Below are positions 46,811 to 58,275 of a stretch of 64,000 nt of DNA, in pieces. The DNA lies in the NCBI GenBank assembly GCA_035268685.1, contig DATFKK010000111.1, positions 1 to 64,000 of the forward strand, in the 5' to 3' direction. Positions within the stretch are counted from its first letter, which is position 1. Each line of letters starts with the position of its first letter. A model generated the notes under the pieces. It did no database searches and was not told where the DNA came from. It saw only the letters and a program-made list of their open reading frames with translations. The translations under genes and the position numbers were made by a program. The stretch is from Candidatus Krumholzibacteriia bacterium. Lineage in GTDB: Bacteria > Krumholzibacteriota > Krumholzibacteriia > JAJRXK01.

Positions 46811-47653
46811 GTGGACGACTACGCCCGCATCGAAGCCGCACTGTTGCGCATCGAACGCGATGCCCGCCGTCAGCCCTCCCTCGAGGAGCTGGCCGCGAGC
46901 GCCGGGCTCAGCCCGGCCCATTTCCAGAGGGTGTTCACGCGCTGGGCCGGGATCAGCCCGAAACGCTTCCTGCAGGCCGTCACGGTGGGCCGTGCGCGTG
47001 AGCTGCTCCGTCGCAGCCGATCGGTGCTGGACGTCGCGCTCGACGTCGGACTCTCGGGCCCGGGGCGTCTGCACGACCTGACCGTCACCTGCGAGGCCAT
47101 GACGCCCGGCCAGATCGGGCGGCTCGCCGACGGCGTCACCATCCGGCACGCGATCGTCCCCTCGCCCCTCGGGCCGGTGTTCGTCGCCCGGACCGACCGG
47201 GGCGTCTGCGCCGTCGAGTTCGTGGCCTCCGGCGAGGATCCCGCACCCGGGCTGCAGCGTCACTGGCCCGGTGCCGCGCTGGTCGCCGCCGCGGACGACG
47301 AGGCCGTCCCATGGGGTGCCGCGATCTTCGGGAACGGTCCGCGGCCCCCGCTCGCGCTCCACCTGCGCGGGACGAACTTCCAGATCCAGGTGTGGCGGGC
47401 GCTCCTTCGCATCCCCTCCGGCCGGATCGTGGACTACGGGGCCCTGGCCGAGGCGGTGGGGCGGCCCGGTGCGGCGCGCGCGGTGGGAGCCGCGGTGGGG
47501 GCGAATCCGGTCGCCGTGCTGGTTCCCTGCCACCGCGTCCTGCGCCGCCACGGGCAGCTCGGAGGGTATCGGTGGGGGACCGGCCGCAAGCTCGCGCTCC
47601 TGGGGCGAGAGCTGGCTCGAGGGTCCGACGGCGGCGGCGCATCCCGGTCCTAG
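46811..47653 (+). CDS. Ada-like fusion of AraC-type HTH and O6-methylguanine methyltransferase
   Basis: 280 residues. The N-terminal 100 residues are an AraC HTH (SLEELAASAGLSPAHFQRVF, RAREL, DVALDVGLSG). The C-terminal domain has FQIQVWRALLRIPSGRIVDYG, PGAARAVGAAVGANPVAVL and the active site PCHR with Cys240. It transfers the methyl group from O6-methylguanine irreversibly. The N-terminal Ada domain with the methyl-phosphotriester Cys is absent, so adaptive activation via that Cys is unlikely. Confidence 0.93.
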   Translation: MDDYARIEAALLRIERDARRQPSLEELAASAGLSPAHFQRVFTRWAGISPKRFLQAVTVGRARELLRRSRSVLDVALDVGLSGPGRLHDLTVTCEAMTPGQIGRLADGVTIRHAIVPSPLGPVFVARTDRGVCAVEFVASGEDPAPGLQRHWPGAALVAAADDEAVPWGAAIFGNGPRPPLALHLRGTNFQIQVWRALLRIPSGRIVDYGALAEAVGRPGAARAVGAAVGANPVAVLVPCHRVLRRHGQLGGYRWGTGRKLALLGRELARGSDGGGASRS

Positions 47654-47786
47654 CCGGCGGCGGACGGGTCGGGGCCGAAGGAGTGGTCGTGGACCTGGCC
47701 GTTTCGGTTGGCATCGTGGGGAGGCGTTCAACCGTTCGTCGGTCGATCGGTGCGCATGACCCCTGCGAATCCGGAACCACGAACGA

Positions 47787-48224
47787 TCATCGAGGCGCGA
47801 CCGAACTCTTCCACCGCTGCAGGCGCTCCAGTTCCTCGCGCGCGCGAAAGGCGATCCTGGTGTGATCGAACTCCTCGAGCAGCATCTCGAGCCGAGCGAT
47901 CGCCTCGTCGACGTCGCGTTCGGGGTTCAACAGGTGACCCTCGGCCCGTGCCCACGAGTAGAGCGCTTCGGCGCGTACTTCGTCGCGACTGTCGTGGCGG
48001 TACAGGTCCCGATAGATCGCGATCGCGCCATCGTAGTCGTGCTGGCGCATCAGCCGCGCGGCTTCCTCCTGCAGGCTCTCCCCGCGCAGGGTCGTGGTCT
48101 GTTCGACGGTTCCGTCGAGATCGTCCGCGTCGGGGTCGATCCGACGTTCGACCTCGGCGCGGCCGCCGCAGCCCGCCACCGTGGTCACCGCGAGCAGGAG
48201 GACGAGGAGGCTTGCGTGGTTCAT
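47787..48224 (-). CDS. Lipoprotein with TPR-like helices
   Basis: 145 residues. The signal and lipobox are [15 protein letters not shown]. The helical part contains TPR-like pairs ([52 protein letters not shown]). Such outer-membrane lipoproteins scaffold envelope assembly; no partner is evident. The start codon is on the minus strand within 100 bases of the hutH promoter, so the two genes are divergent. Confidence 0.75.
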   Translation of the reverse strand: MNHASLLVLLLAVTTVAGCGGRAEVERRIDPDADDLDGTVEQTTTLRGESLQEEAARLMRQHDYDGAIAIYRDLYRHDSRDEVRAEALYSWARAEGHLLNPERDVDEAIARLEMLLEEFDHTRIAFRAREELERLQRWKSSVAPR

Positions 48225-48250
48225 GGACGTGGTCCTTCCGGGTGGGAACG

Positions 48251-48279
48251 ATGACGTCACGTGCGGCCCTGACTATACT
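48251..48279 (+). promoter_or_regulatory. Sigma-70-type promoter of hutH
   Basis: ATGACG (48251-48256) and TATACT (48274-48279) lie 17 bases apart, a four-of-six and five-of-six match to -35 and -10. The start codon is 42 bases after the -10. It fires toward hutH and overlaps the region upstream of the divergent lipoprotein. Confidence 0.6.
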
Positions 48280-48321
48280 CCGGCCATCCATCGCACCCAA
48301 AGCATCCGCGAGGTCCGTGAC

Positions 48322-49899
48322 ATGCCCCCTGCCGCCACGCTCCGACTCGTTCCCGGCTCCATGGAACTCGCCACGCTTCGTCGGGTGGTCGAAGGACCCG
48401 TCCGCGTGGACCTCCACGAGGATGCGCGCGCGGCGGTGCGCGCGGCGCGGGGGACCGTCGATGCCATCGTGCGCGAGGAGAGAGTGGCCTATGGCATCAA
48501 CACGGGCTTCGGGCTGCTCGCCCGCACGCGCATCGGGGCGAATCAGCTCACCGATCTGCAGCGAAACCTGGTGCTCTCGCATTCCACCGGTGTCGGTGCG
48601 GAACTCGACGCCGCCACCGTTCGCCTGGTGCTGGTGCTGAAGATCCTCGGCCTGGCCGGCGGCAACTCCGGGGTGCGGCCGGAGTTGATCGACACCCTGG
48701 CCGCGATGGTCGAGCACGACGTCCTGCCCTGCATTCCGTCCAAGGGATCGGTCGGCGCCTCCGGAGATCTCGCACCTCTCGCGCACCTGGCGGCCACGTT
48801 GCTCGGGGAGGGCTCGGTGCGGCAGCACGGAGAGCGTTTCCCGGCGGCCCAAGGGCTTCGACGCGCGGGCCTGGAACCGATCGACCTGGCGCCGAAGGAA
48901 GGCCTGGCCCTGTTGAACGGGACCCAGGTCTCGTGTGCGCTGGCGCTGCGGTCGCTGTTCGAGGCGGAGCGTTCGTTCGCGAACGCCGCCGCGACCGGTG
49001 CCCTGAGTGTCGACGCCCTCATGGGCAGTGACACGCCCTTCGACCCGAGGATCCACGCCGTGCGCGGCCACCCTGGTCAGATCGACGCCGCAGCCGTCTA
49101 CCGGGGACTCATGCAGGACAGCGCGATCCGCCAGTCGCACCTGTCGTGTGATCGGGTCCAGGATCCCTACTCGCTGCGCTGCCAGCCGCAGGTGATGGGC
49201 GCGGCGCTCGACCTGATCCGCCGGTCGGCCGACACCCTGCGCATCGAGGCCAACGCGGTCACCGACAACCCGCTCATCTTCCCCGAGGACGACGACGTCC
49301 TCTCGGGTGGGAATTTCCACGCCGAACCGGTGGCCATGGCCGCCGACGTGCTCGCCCTGGCCATTGCCGAGATCGGGGCGCTCTCCGAACGGCGTCTGGC
49401 GCTGCTGATCGATCCCGCGCTCAGCGGTCTTCCGGCGTTCCTCGTGGAGAACGGCGGGGTGAACTCGGGCTTCATGATCGTGCAGGTCACGGCGGCCGCC
49501 CTCGCGTCCGAGAACAAGTCGCTGGCGCATCCCGCCTGCGTCGACTCGCTGCCGACCTCGGCGAACCAGGAGGACCACGTGAGCATGGCCACGTTCGCGG
49601 CGCGCCGGCTGGGCGACATGGTCGACAACACCCGCGGGATCATCGCCTGCGAGCTGCTGGGCGCCGCGCAGGGGATCGACTTCCACCGGCCGCAGACCAC
49701 GTCGCCGCGTCTGCAGCGTCTGCACGGAGCCTTGCGGGAGCGCGTGGACCATTACGATGCCGATCGCTACCTCGCGCCCGACATCGAGGCGGCGACGGAG
49801 TTGCTGCGCGGCGAACTCGGCGTCGATCTGTGCACCGAGGTGGTCGAAGACCTCCTCCCGTCCTACCCTCGAACGACACCCAACGCCGAGAGGAAGTGA
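48322..49899 (+). CDS. hutH: Histidine ammonia-lyase
   Basis: 525 residues. The MIO cofactor forms from Ala146-Ser147-Gly148 in [20 protein letters not shown] holds the catalytic Tyr; [22 protein letters not shown] and [10 protein letters not shown] are conserved. It deaminates histidine to urocanate, the first step of histidine degradation. No hutU, hutI or hutG follows; instead a redoxin and a VOC protein overlap or closely follow, so hutH is isolated here. A tyrosine ammonia-lyase-like specificity cannot be fully excluded by eye. Confidence 0.95.
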   Translation: MPPAATLRLVPGSMELATLRRVVEGPVRVDLHEDARAAVRAARGTVDAIVREERVAYGINTGFGLLARTRIGANQLTDLQRNLVLSHSTGVGAELDAATVRLVLVLKILGLAGGNSGVRPELIDTLAAMVEHDVLPCIPSKGSVGASGDLAPLAHLAATLLGEGSVRQHGERFPAAQGLRRAGLEPIDLAPKEGLALLNGTQVSCALALRSLFEAERSFANAAATGALSVDALMGSDTPFDPRIHAVRGHPGQIDAAAVYRGLMQDSAIRQSHLSCDRVQDPYSLRCQPQVMGAALDLIRRSADTLRIEANAVTDNPLIFPEDDDVLSGGNFHAEPVAMAADVLALAIAEIGALSERRLALLIDPALSGLPAFLVENGGVNSGFMIVQVTAAALASENKSLAHPACVDSLPTSANQEDHVSMATFAARRLGDMVDNTRGIIACELLGAAQGIDFHRPQTTSPRLQRLHGALRERVDHYDADRYLAPDIEAATELLRGELGVDLCTEVVEDLLPSYPRTTPNAERK

Positions 49900-49902
49900 A
49901 CC

Positions 49903-50484
49903 ATGGCCGCCACACCGTCCACCATGCTCGAACTGGGTACGTCCGCGCCCGACTTCTCGTTGCCCGACACCGTCGGCGGCGGTCGTGTGTCGCGCGACGA
50001 CTTCGCCGACGCCCGCGCGCTGCTCGTGATGTTCGTGTGCAACCACTGCCCCTTCGTGATCCACGTGCGCGAGGAGCTCGCGCGTCTGGCTGCCGATTAC
50101 CGCAACCGCGGCGTGGCCGTGGTCGCGGTCAGTGCCAACGACGTCGAGAAGTATCCACAGGACTCCCCGGAGAAGATGAAGGAGTTCGCGGCGCAGAACG
50201 GGTGGGATTTCCCGTACCTGTACGACGCTTCGCAGGAAGTGGCGAAGGCCTATCGTGCGGCCTGTACACCCGACTTCTTCCTGTTCGACGGCGACCGGAA
50301 ACTGGTCTACCGCGGGCAGCTCGACGACAGCCGTCCCGAGTCGGGCATTCCGGTCACCGGCGCCGATCTCCGCGCCGCCCTCGATCGGGTGCTGGCCGGC
50401 GAGGCGGTACCGCCCGCGCAGAAGCCCAGCCTGGGCTGCAACATCAAGTGGAAGCCCGGCAACGAACCGGAGTACTTCGGATGA
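49903..50484 (+). CDS. Thioredoxin-family (AhpC/TSA-like) redoxin
   Basis: 193 residues. [21 protein letters not shown] opens the fold; [17 protein letters not shown] carries a CxxC active site; [27 protein letters not shown] is typical of the 'thioredoxin family/peroxiredoxin-like' proteins found after dehydrogenases. C-terminal [17 protein letters not shown] is the conserved family tail. Its Shine-Dalgarno lies in the end of hutH, three bases away, so the two are co-transcribed. Confidence 0.9.
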   Translation: MAATPSTMLELGTSAPDFSLPDTVGGGRVSRDDFADARALLVMFVCNHCPFVIHVREELARLAADYRNRGVAVVAVSANDVEKYPQDSPEKMKEFAAQNGWDFPYLYDASQEVAKAYRAACTPDFFLFDGDRKLVYRGQLDDSRPESGIPVTGADLRAALDRVLAGEAVPPAQKPSLGCNIKWKPGNEPEYFG

Positions 50485-50909
50485 GCGCGCAGGAGCTGCG
50501 ACCCTTCCACCTGGCCTTCCCCGTGGACGACCTCGAGGCGGCGCGCCGCTTCTACGTGGACGTCCTCGGCTGCGCGACCGGACGCGAGAGCGACCGGTGG
50601 ATCGACTTCGACCTGGGTGGGCACCAGATCGTGGCGCACCTGGTCGAAGAGGGGCAGCGGGCGCCGGGCAGCAACGCGGTCGACGGGAAGAACGTCCCCG
50701 CCTTCCACTTCGGCCTGGTGTTGAGCATGGAGCGCTGGCGGGGACTCGCCGACCGTCTACGCGGGGCGGGCGTGGAGTTCCTGATCGAGCCCTACGTGCG
50801 CAACGAGGGCGAGGTCGGCGAACAGGCCACGCTGTTCGTGCGCGACCCCGCGGGCAATGCGCTCGAGTTCAAGGCCTTCGACGACCTCGGCCAGTTGTTC
50901 GCGACCTGA
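50481..50909 (+). CDS. VOC family protein
   Basis: 142 residues. [50 protein letters not shown] and [13 protein letters not shown] give the full VOC pattern, with metal-site-like His and Glu. The ATG overlaps the redoxin stop (ATGA). Its position with hutH and the redoxin suggests a shared oxidative or detoxification task, which is unproven. Confidence 0.9.
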   Translation: MSAQELRPFHLAFPVDDLEAARRFYVDVLGCATGRESDRWIDFDLGGHQIVAHLVEEGQRAPGSNAVDGKNVPAFHFGLVLSMERWRGLADRLRGAGVEFLIEPYVRNEGEVGEQATLFVRDPAGNALEFKAFDDLGQLFAT

Positions 50910-50915
50910 GCCTGT

Positions 50916-51740
50916 TCAGACCGACAGCGCCATCGAGAAGCGTCGACGGTACTTCTGCGTGAGCGCGTGGTCCTCGCCCAGCAACGCGAAGAGGGCGATG
51001 CAGGCGCGGCGTGCACCGTCGTCGTCGAGTTCGCGGTCCTGCTCGACGACTCCGATCCACTTGCTCAGTGCCTCTTCGAGCTCGCCGTGCGCGAAGTCGA
51101 GAGCAGCCTGACGGTACATCGCGGACACGTCGTCGCCGTCCGCTTCGTCCTGCGCGCGGGCCGCATCGACCAGGTCGATCAGGTGGAGGAGGTGTTGGGC
51201 CTTCTCGTAGGCCTCGGCGTCGCCGGTGATCGATTCGAGGTGCTCGCGGGCTGCAGCCGGCTCGTCCTCGATCAACAGACGCGCGAGTTCCAGCCGCGCC
51301 GTGTCCTGGCCGGGGTCGAGTTCGAGAACCTTCTCGAACTCGCGCCGGGCGCGCTCGCGATCGCCCTCGATCAGCGACGTCTGTGCTTGCGACAGGGCGG
51401 ACGTGCCCGGTCCCGGCAGGTGTTGACGCAACCACATCTGGATCTGCGCTTCGGGGAGCGCTCCGACGAACTCGCCGACGACTTCGCCGTTGCTGAACAG
51501 CTTCACGGCCGGAATGCTGCGGATCCCGTACTGCTGTGCGATGTCCGTGTGGGCTTCGGTGTCGATCTTCACCAGTTCCCATCGACCTTCGGCCTTCTCG
51601 GCCAGGCCCTCGAGCGCCGGACCGAGCATGCGGCACGGTCCGCACCATTCCGCCCAGAAGTCCACGAGCACAGGGACTTCGTGGCTCCGTTCGAGGACGG
51701 CCGTGGCGAAATCGGTCTGCAGTTCGTGACGTGAATTCAT
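50916..51740 (-). CDS. Thioredoxin-TPR chaperone (CnoX/YbbN type)
   Basis: 274 residues. The thioredoxin domain has VDFWAEWCGPCRMLGPALE and YGIRSIPAVKLF (cis-Pro). TPR-like helices follow from about residue 115 (QAQTSLIEGDRERARREFEKVL, AREHLESI, QAALDFAHGELEEAL). CnoX proteins protect proteins from oxidation and hand them to GroEL. GGAGG lies 5 bases before the ATG. It is convergent with the hutH-redoxin-VOC operon. Confidence 0.94.
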   Translation of the reverse strand: MNSRHELQTDFATAVLERSHEVPVLVDFWAEWCGPCRMLGPALEGLAEKAEGRWELVKIDTEAHTDIAQQYGIRSIPAVKLFSNGEVVGEFVGALPEAQIQMWLRQHLPGPGTSALSQAQTSLIEGDRERARREFEKVLELDPGQDTARLELARLLIEDEPAAAREHLESITGDAEAYEKAQHLLHLIDLVDAARAQDEADGDDVSAMYRQAALDFAHGELEEALSKWIGVVEQDRELDDDGARRACIALFALLGEDHALTQKYRRRFSMALSV

Positions 51741-51815
51741 GGGGTCCTCCGGGACGGATCCGCGACACGGGGCACGGACGACGAAATAGGAATGTCCGGA
51801 GTCCCGCGCCAGCGC

Positions 51816-52393
51816 TCAGCGTGAGCGGTCGCCGACGATCGTGCACAGGCGCAGGAACTGAGAACTGGCTTGCAGACCGGACGATGCCAGTTCCTCGACG
51901 TTCAGGACCATTCCCATGCGATTGTCCTGAAGGACGAGTGCGAGGATCCCACCCTGATCGTGGACGAACTCGGGGACTTCACCCACGAGGAGGGTCCCGG
52001 AATCCCCGAGCTCGTCGAGCCACTTCCGTCGCTCCGGATCGACGCCGCTCGGCACGAAGAGAACCTGACACGACCGGGCTTCTTCGAGTGAAGCCACCTC
52101 GACGACCCGGAAGGCGAGGCCCTGCGACGAGGTCTTCCCGCGGAAGACCTTCCGGAGCGAACCCCCGAAGGGGTCTCGGCCCAGGACACCGACCCGGAGT
52201 GTGTCGGCGTTCTCGTCGAGCACGGAGTCCGGCCAGGTGAAGGCCCGGCCGATGCGGAAGAGGAACGCCGCCTTCACCTCGTATTCGTCGTGCGCGTCCT
52301 GCGCGACCGACGGCCCGGGCACCAGGAGGCCCGGGGCCAGCAGTCCGAGGACCAGCAGAGCGCGGAGCGCTCGTACGCGTCGTCGGCAGAGCC

Positions 52394-52397
<4 letters not shown>
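51816..52397 (-). CDS. YfiR-family secreted protein
   Basis: 193 residues from GTG 52397, which overlaps the kinase stop (GTGA). A signal peptide precedes DAHDEYEVKAAFLFRIGRAFTWPD, the YfiR start. AFRVVEVASLEEARSCQVLFV, DSGTLLVGEVPEFVHDQGGI and LQDNRMGMVLNVE complete the family pattern. In the Pseudomonas YfiBNR system YfiR is a periplasmic repressor of a membrane cyclase; here the coupled sensor is a kinase, so it likely controls the kinase input. Confidence 0.9.
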
Positions 52398-54394
<1,997 letters not shown>

Positions 54395-54540
54395 GCGGTG
54401 AGGGCTCCCGGACGTTGGACGACACGAGGATGCGGCCGTGGACGCGTTCCGGCATCACGGCTCGTCCAGGGCTTCGGACGGTCGCACGGAGAACCTGAGG
54501 ACAAAGCCCGGAACGGAAGCCGGGACGGAACCCGGTACGG

Positions 54541-54915
54541 TCAGCCGGCGTGGACGATCTCCCAGACGTGACCGTCGGGGGCGCGGACGCAGGCCCCGTA
54601 CCCTTGCCACGGGAGCGGCCCGGGCGGTCGGGTCACCGTGCCGCCGAACTCCTTGCAGCGGTTGACGATACGGTCGACCTCGGCGTCGGATTCCACGTTC
54701 ACCGAATGGAGGGTCGACGGACCGGCCGGGGTGGGGGTGCCGCCGGCGAAGGAGGCGAGGGCGTCGGCGGGGTACAGGCAGAGGCGGATCGGCCCGGTCT
54801 CGAAGGTGATCAGGTCGCCCCGCTGCGACCGGATCGGCCACCCCATCCCTCGCTCGTAGAATGCCGTCGCGGCGGCGAGGTCGACCGCCCCGAGTGCGAT
54901 CGTGGAGATGTGCAT
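54541..54915 (-). CDS. VOC family protein (short)
   Basis: 124 residues. MHISTIALGAVDLAAATAFYERGMGW begins a single VOC module; GDLITFETGPIRLCLY, LHSVNVESDAEVDRIV, and CVRAPDGHVWEIVHAG follow. It resembles glyoxalase-like extradiol proteins. It lies between the kinase gene and the divergent TonB receptor. Confidence 0.88.
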   Translation of the reverse strand: MHISTIALGAVDLAAATAFYERGMGWPIRSQRGDLITFETGPIRLCLYPADALASFAGGTPTPAGPSTLHSVNVESDAEVDRIVNRCKEFGGTVTRPPGPLPWQGYGACVRAPDGHVWEIVHAG

Positions 54916-55042
54916 GCCGATCCCTCCCGGACCGTGGCGCTGGGAGCCGTCGCATCCGATGTTGGACGGGCGCCGAATCGATCGGCATCCGGCGCCAACC
55001 GCTCCCGATCCGATTCTCCCCCTTCCGTTGACGCCGCACACC

Positions 55043-57301
55043 ATGCGACTGATGCCCCAGAGCGGCAACTCCCGTCCGCTCCTCGCGCTCCTCCTGCTCC
55101 TGGCCTTCTCCGAGGCGTCGGCTTCGGTGTTGCGGGGGCAGGTGGTGGACGACGAGACGGGACAGCCCCTCTCCTTCACGGCCGTCCGTCTGGAAGGCCC
55201 TGGCCCCGTCCGCGATCTCCTGACCGGCAACGCCGGTCGCTTCTCGGTCCGCGACCTCGAGCCCGGCCGCTGGTCGGTGCTCTGCACGTACCTGGGTTAC
55301 GAGGACCTCGAGCGCACCGTCGACGTGCAACCCGGCGTGGAGATCGACCTGGAACTCCGCATGGTGGTCGACGCGATCGAGCTCGAGACGATCGACGTGG
55401 TCGGCGACCGCAACGGCTCGGAGCGGGAGTTGCAGACCGGCCTGGTCGAACTCGATTCGGAGACCCTGGCGCGGATTCCGGCGATCGGCGAGGCCGACCC
55501 CATCCGTGCGTTGCAGCTCCTGCCGGGAGTGCAGGCGGCGTCCGACCTGTCGAGTGGTCTGTACGTCCGTGGCGGCGGTCCCGACCAGACCCTGATCCTC
55601 TTCGACGGTGTGCCGGTCTACAATCCCACCCATGCCTTCGGCCTGTTCTCGAGTTTCCATCCGGATCTGATCGAGGACGTGACGCTCTACAAGGGCGCCT
55701 ACCCCGCCCAGTACGGCGGGCGCCTGGGGGCGGTGCTCGACGTGCGGAGCCTCGAGGGCGAGCGGGGCCCGACCCGTGGGCGCATCGGCGTGAGCACGAT
55801 CGCTGCGCGCGGGTTCGTCGAAGGCAGCTGGGGTGATCGGACCTGGGCACTGGGGGGGCGACGGACCTACCTGGAGCCGCTGCTGTCGATCCTGCGCAAC
55901 AGCGATCCCGCGGTGCCCGCGTACTACTTCTACGACGTGAACGGGAAGCTGCGGATCCCCTCGTCGAACGGTTCGACCGACCTGCGCTTCTACTTCAGCC
56001 AGGACCAGCTCGACGTGAACGCCGACGAGAACACGAGTATCGATCTGGGCTGGGGAAATTTCCTGGTGTCGGGCACGCACCGCCGTCTGCTGGGCGAGTC
56101 GGCCACCGCCACCGTCAGCGCCTGGTACAGTCGCTATCGCAGCGACACCGATCTCAGTGTGTTCAGCACGCCGGTCGGGATCGCCAACTCCCTTCGAGAC
56201 GTCTCGGCCGAAGCCACGTTGAGCTGGGCACTTCCACCGCGGCATCGCCTGACTCTCGGACTGACCGGCAGCCGCTATCGCTTCTCCTACGACGAGGCCT
56301 TCAATCTCGACGAGACGGTCGACTTCGACGCCAGTGCCTACGACGTGGCCGCCTATCTCGAGGACACCTGGCGGCCGGACGTGTCGTCGACCGTGCGCCT
56401 GGGACTGCGCACGCGGTATCTCAGCGATGGTGACCGCGTGCGCTGGGAACCCCGGCTGTCGATCCGGCAGCAGCTGAGCGACGCGTGGACCGCCAAGTTG
56501 GGGAGTGGGATCTACCATCAGGTGCTCCAGCTCGTGAGCACCGAGGGCTTCAGCGGAACCGATTTCTACCTGCCGATCGACGAGACCGTCTCACCCAGCC
56601 GTTCCATCCAGTTCGTGGCGGGCCTGGAGTGGATCCCCGAGCCCACTTGGAAGCTGAGCGCCGAGGGTTACTACACCGACCTCGAAGGAGTCGTCCTGCT
56701 CGACACCGAGATCCCACCCGACCGGGAATCGACCGCCGCGGAGGACGTCTTCGTCACCGGAGGAACCGGATGGGCTTCGGGCGTCGAACTCTTCGCAGAG
56801 AAGCGCATGGGGTCGTTGACCGGATGGATCGGCTACACCCTCGGCTGGACGCGGCGCACCTTCGACGAGATCAACCTGGGAGAGACGTTTCCCCCCAAGT
56901 ACGACCGGCGCCACGACCTGAACGTGGTCGCGCGATGGGAGCGAGGGACCTGGGAGTACGGTGCAACCTTCGTCTACGGAACGGGGCAGGCCTTCACGCC
57001 GGCCTCGGCCCGCTACGGGGCGACCAATCCGGCCACGGGACTCCCGCTGAACCTGGGTGAGCTGCTGCCGGCCTCGCGCAACAGCGCTCGTCTGCTGCCC
57101 TATCATCGCATGGATCTGAGTGCCACGCGCCGCATCGAGCTGTTCGGCCGGACGGGTCGACTGTCGTTCACCGCGTTCAACGTCTACAGTCGACGCAACG
57201 ATTGGTTCGTCACCTTCGACGTCGAGGACCCGAGTGCGGAACCCGAGATCGTCGAGCAGTTGCCCATCATCCCGAGCATCGGTCTCGAGCTCGACTTCTG
57301 A
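55043..57301 (+). CDS. TonB-dependent receptor with carboxypeptidase-like regulatory domain
   Basis: 752 residues. After a signal peptide (LLALLLLLAFSEASA) comes a CarboxypepD_reg-like domain (VLRGQVVDDETGQPLSFTAV, NAGRFSVRDLEPG). The plug then contains PIRALQLLPGVQAASDLSSGLYVRGGGPDQTL-type SusC features (kept here as short motifs: YVRGGGPDQT, ILFDGVPVYN, YKGAYPAQYGGRLG). The barrel ends in GLELDF. Followed 17 bases later by a DUF4249-type lipoprotein, as in Bacteroidetes loci where the pair imports a nutrient. Ligand unknown. Confidence 0.92.
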   Translation: MRLMPQSGNSRPLLALLLLLAFSEASASVLRGQVVDDETGQPLSFTAVRLEGPGPVRDLLTGNAGRFSVRDLEPGRWSVLCTYLGYEDLERTVDVQPGVEIDLELRMVVDAIELETIDVVGDRNGSERELQTGLVELDSETLARIPAIGEADPIRALQLLPGVQAASDLSSGLYVRGGGPDQTLILFDGVPVYNPTHAFGLFSSFHPDLIEDVTLYKGAYPAQYGGRLGAVLDVRSLEGERGPTRGRIGVSTIAARGFVEGSWGDRTWALGGRRTYLEPLLSILRNSDPAVPAYYFYDVNGKLRIPSSNGSTDLRFYFSQDQLDVNADENTSIDLGWGNFLVSGTHRRLLGESATATVSAWYSRYRSDTDLSVFSTPVGIANSLRDVSAEATLSWALPPRHRLTLGLTGSRYRFSYDEAFNLDETVDFDASAYDVAAYLEDTWRPDVSSTVRLGLRTRYLSDGDRVRWEPRLSIRQQLSDAWTAKLGSGIYHQVLQLVSTEGFSGTDFYLPIDETVSPSRSIQFVAGLEWIPEPTWKLSAEGYYTDLEGVVLLDTEIPPDRESTAAEDVFVTGGTGWASGVELFAEKRMGSLTGWIGYTLGWTRRTFDEINLGETFPPKYDRRHDLNVVARWERGTWEYGATFVYGTGQAFTPASARYGATNPATGLPLNLGELLPASRNSARLLPYHRMDLSATRRIELFGRTGRLSFTAFNVYSRRNDWFVTFDVEDPSAEPEIVEQLPIIPSIGLELDF

Positions 57302-57318
57302 GCGGGGAGGAACGTCCG

Positions 57319-58275
57319 ATGAAACAGATCGTCGCCAAGGCCCTGCTCGCGATCCTCGCCCTGGCCCTGCTCGTGGGTTGCGAGGACCGGGTCGTCTTCA
57401 ACGAGGAGGGCGTGGGCCTGGTCGTGGTCGACGCGCAGTTGATCGTCGACCGTCCCCTCCCGGCGATCCGGGTCAGTCGATCGTTGAGTCCGCGCGAGCC
57501 CATCACGCCGGCGTCGGCCGGCGAACGTGACGCCGAGGTCTGGGTCGAGGACGAGGACGGAACCCGCGTGTTCTACTCCGGCGACCGGCGTCGGCCCGGT
57601 GAGCTGCTCGTTCCGGCCGGCCGCTACCTCCCGGTCGACGACGAGGTCCTGGTGCGTCCCGACACGCGCTACGACCTGTTCGTGCGGACCGCCCTCGGCG
57701 AAGAGGTCCGGGCCACGACGACCACTCCGCCCGCCTTCGAGGTCGAGGAATGGGTCGCTCTGGACTTCGACCTGAACGTGATCGAGACCCTCCGGGACTT
57801 CGACGACGTCGGGGACAGTGTGTACACCGTCTCGACGAATCGGCTCCGGTGGGGCGACAGTCTCCTCGAGGCGCGCTTCGCGCGCGATCCGCGCGTGTCC
57901 GCCTATCAGGTCGCCCTGTTCAGCCTCGACCGGGGTAGCGACTTCGCGATCGAGCCCGACTTCTTCGAAGAAGAGGACTTCGCGGAGCTCGAGCGCGAGG
58001 GATCGAGTCCGATGTTCGAGGCCAGCGAGGGGACGATCCGCCTTCCCTGGTTCGCCGTCTTCTTCGAGGGCCGCTACCTGATCAAGGTGTATTCGACCGA
58101 CAGCAACTGGAACGACTTCGTCAACACGACGCCTTCGTTGAGTGGCGGCCCAGGCTTCGGAGGCAATGCTGGTGACGGTTTCGACCGGCCGATCTTCCAC
58201 GTCGAGGGGGGCATCGGGCTGTTCGGTTCGGCTGCGGTCGACTCGATCGGCTTCTTCGTCCTCGACGACGACTGA
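57319..58275 (+). CDS. DUF4249-like lipoprotein, partner of the TonB receptor
   Basis: 318 residues. A lipobox LLVGC follows MKQIVAKALLAILALALL. VVVDAQLIVDRPLPAIRVSRSLSP, GDAEVWVEDEDG-like acidic strands and a later Pro-rich YRLPVDDEVLVRPDTRYD-type region fit DUF4249 proteins, which are surface lipoproteins coupled to TonB receptors. GGGGAGG lies 8 bases before the ATG. No catalytic motif is visible. The stop touches the convergent YbhN-like gene. Confidence 0.75.
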   Translation: MKQIVAKALLAILALALLVGCEDRVVFNEEGVGLVVVDAQLIVDRPLPAIRVSRSLSPREPITPASAGERDAEVWVEDEDGTRVFYSGDRRRPGELLVPAGRYLPVDDEVLVRPDTRYDLFVRTALGEEVRATTTTPPAFEVEEWVALDFDLNVIETLRDFDDVGDSVYTVSTNRLRWGDSLLEARFARDPRVSAYQVALFSLDRGSDFAIEPDFFEEEDFAELEREGSSPMFEASEGTIRLPWFAVFFEGRYLIKVYSTDSNWNDFVNTTPSLSGGPGFGGNAGDGFDRPIFHVEGGIGLFGSAAVDSIGFFVLDDD

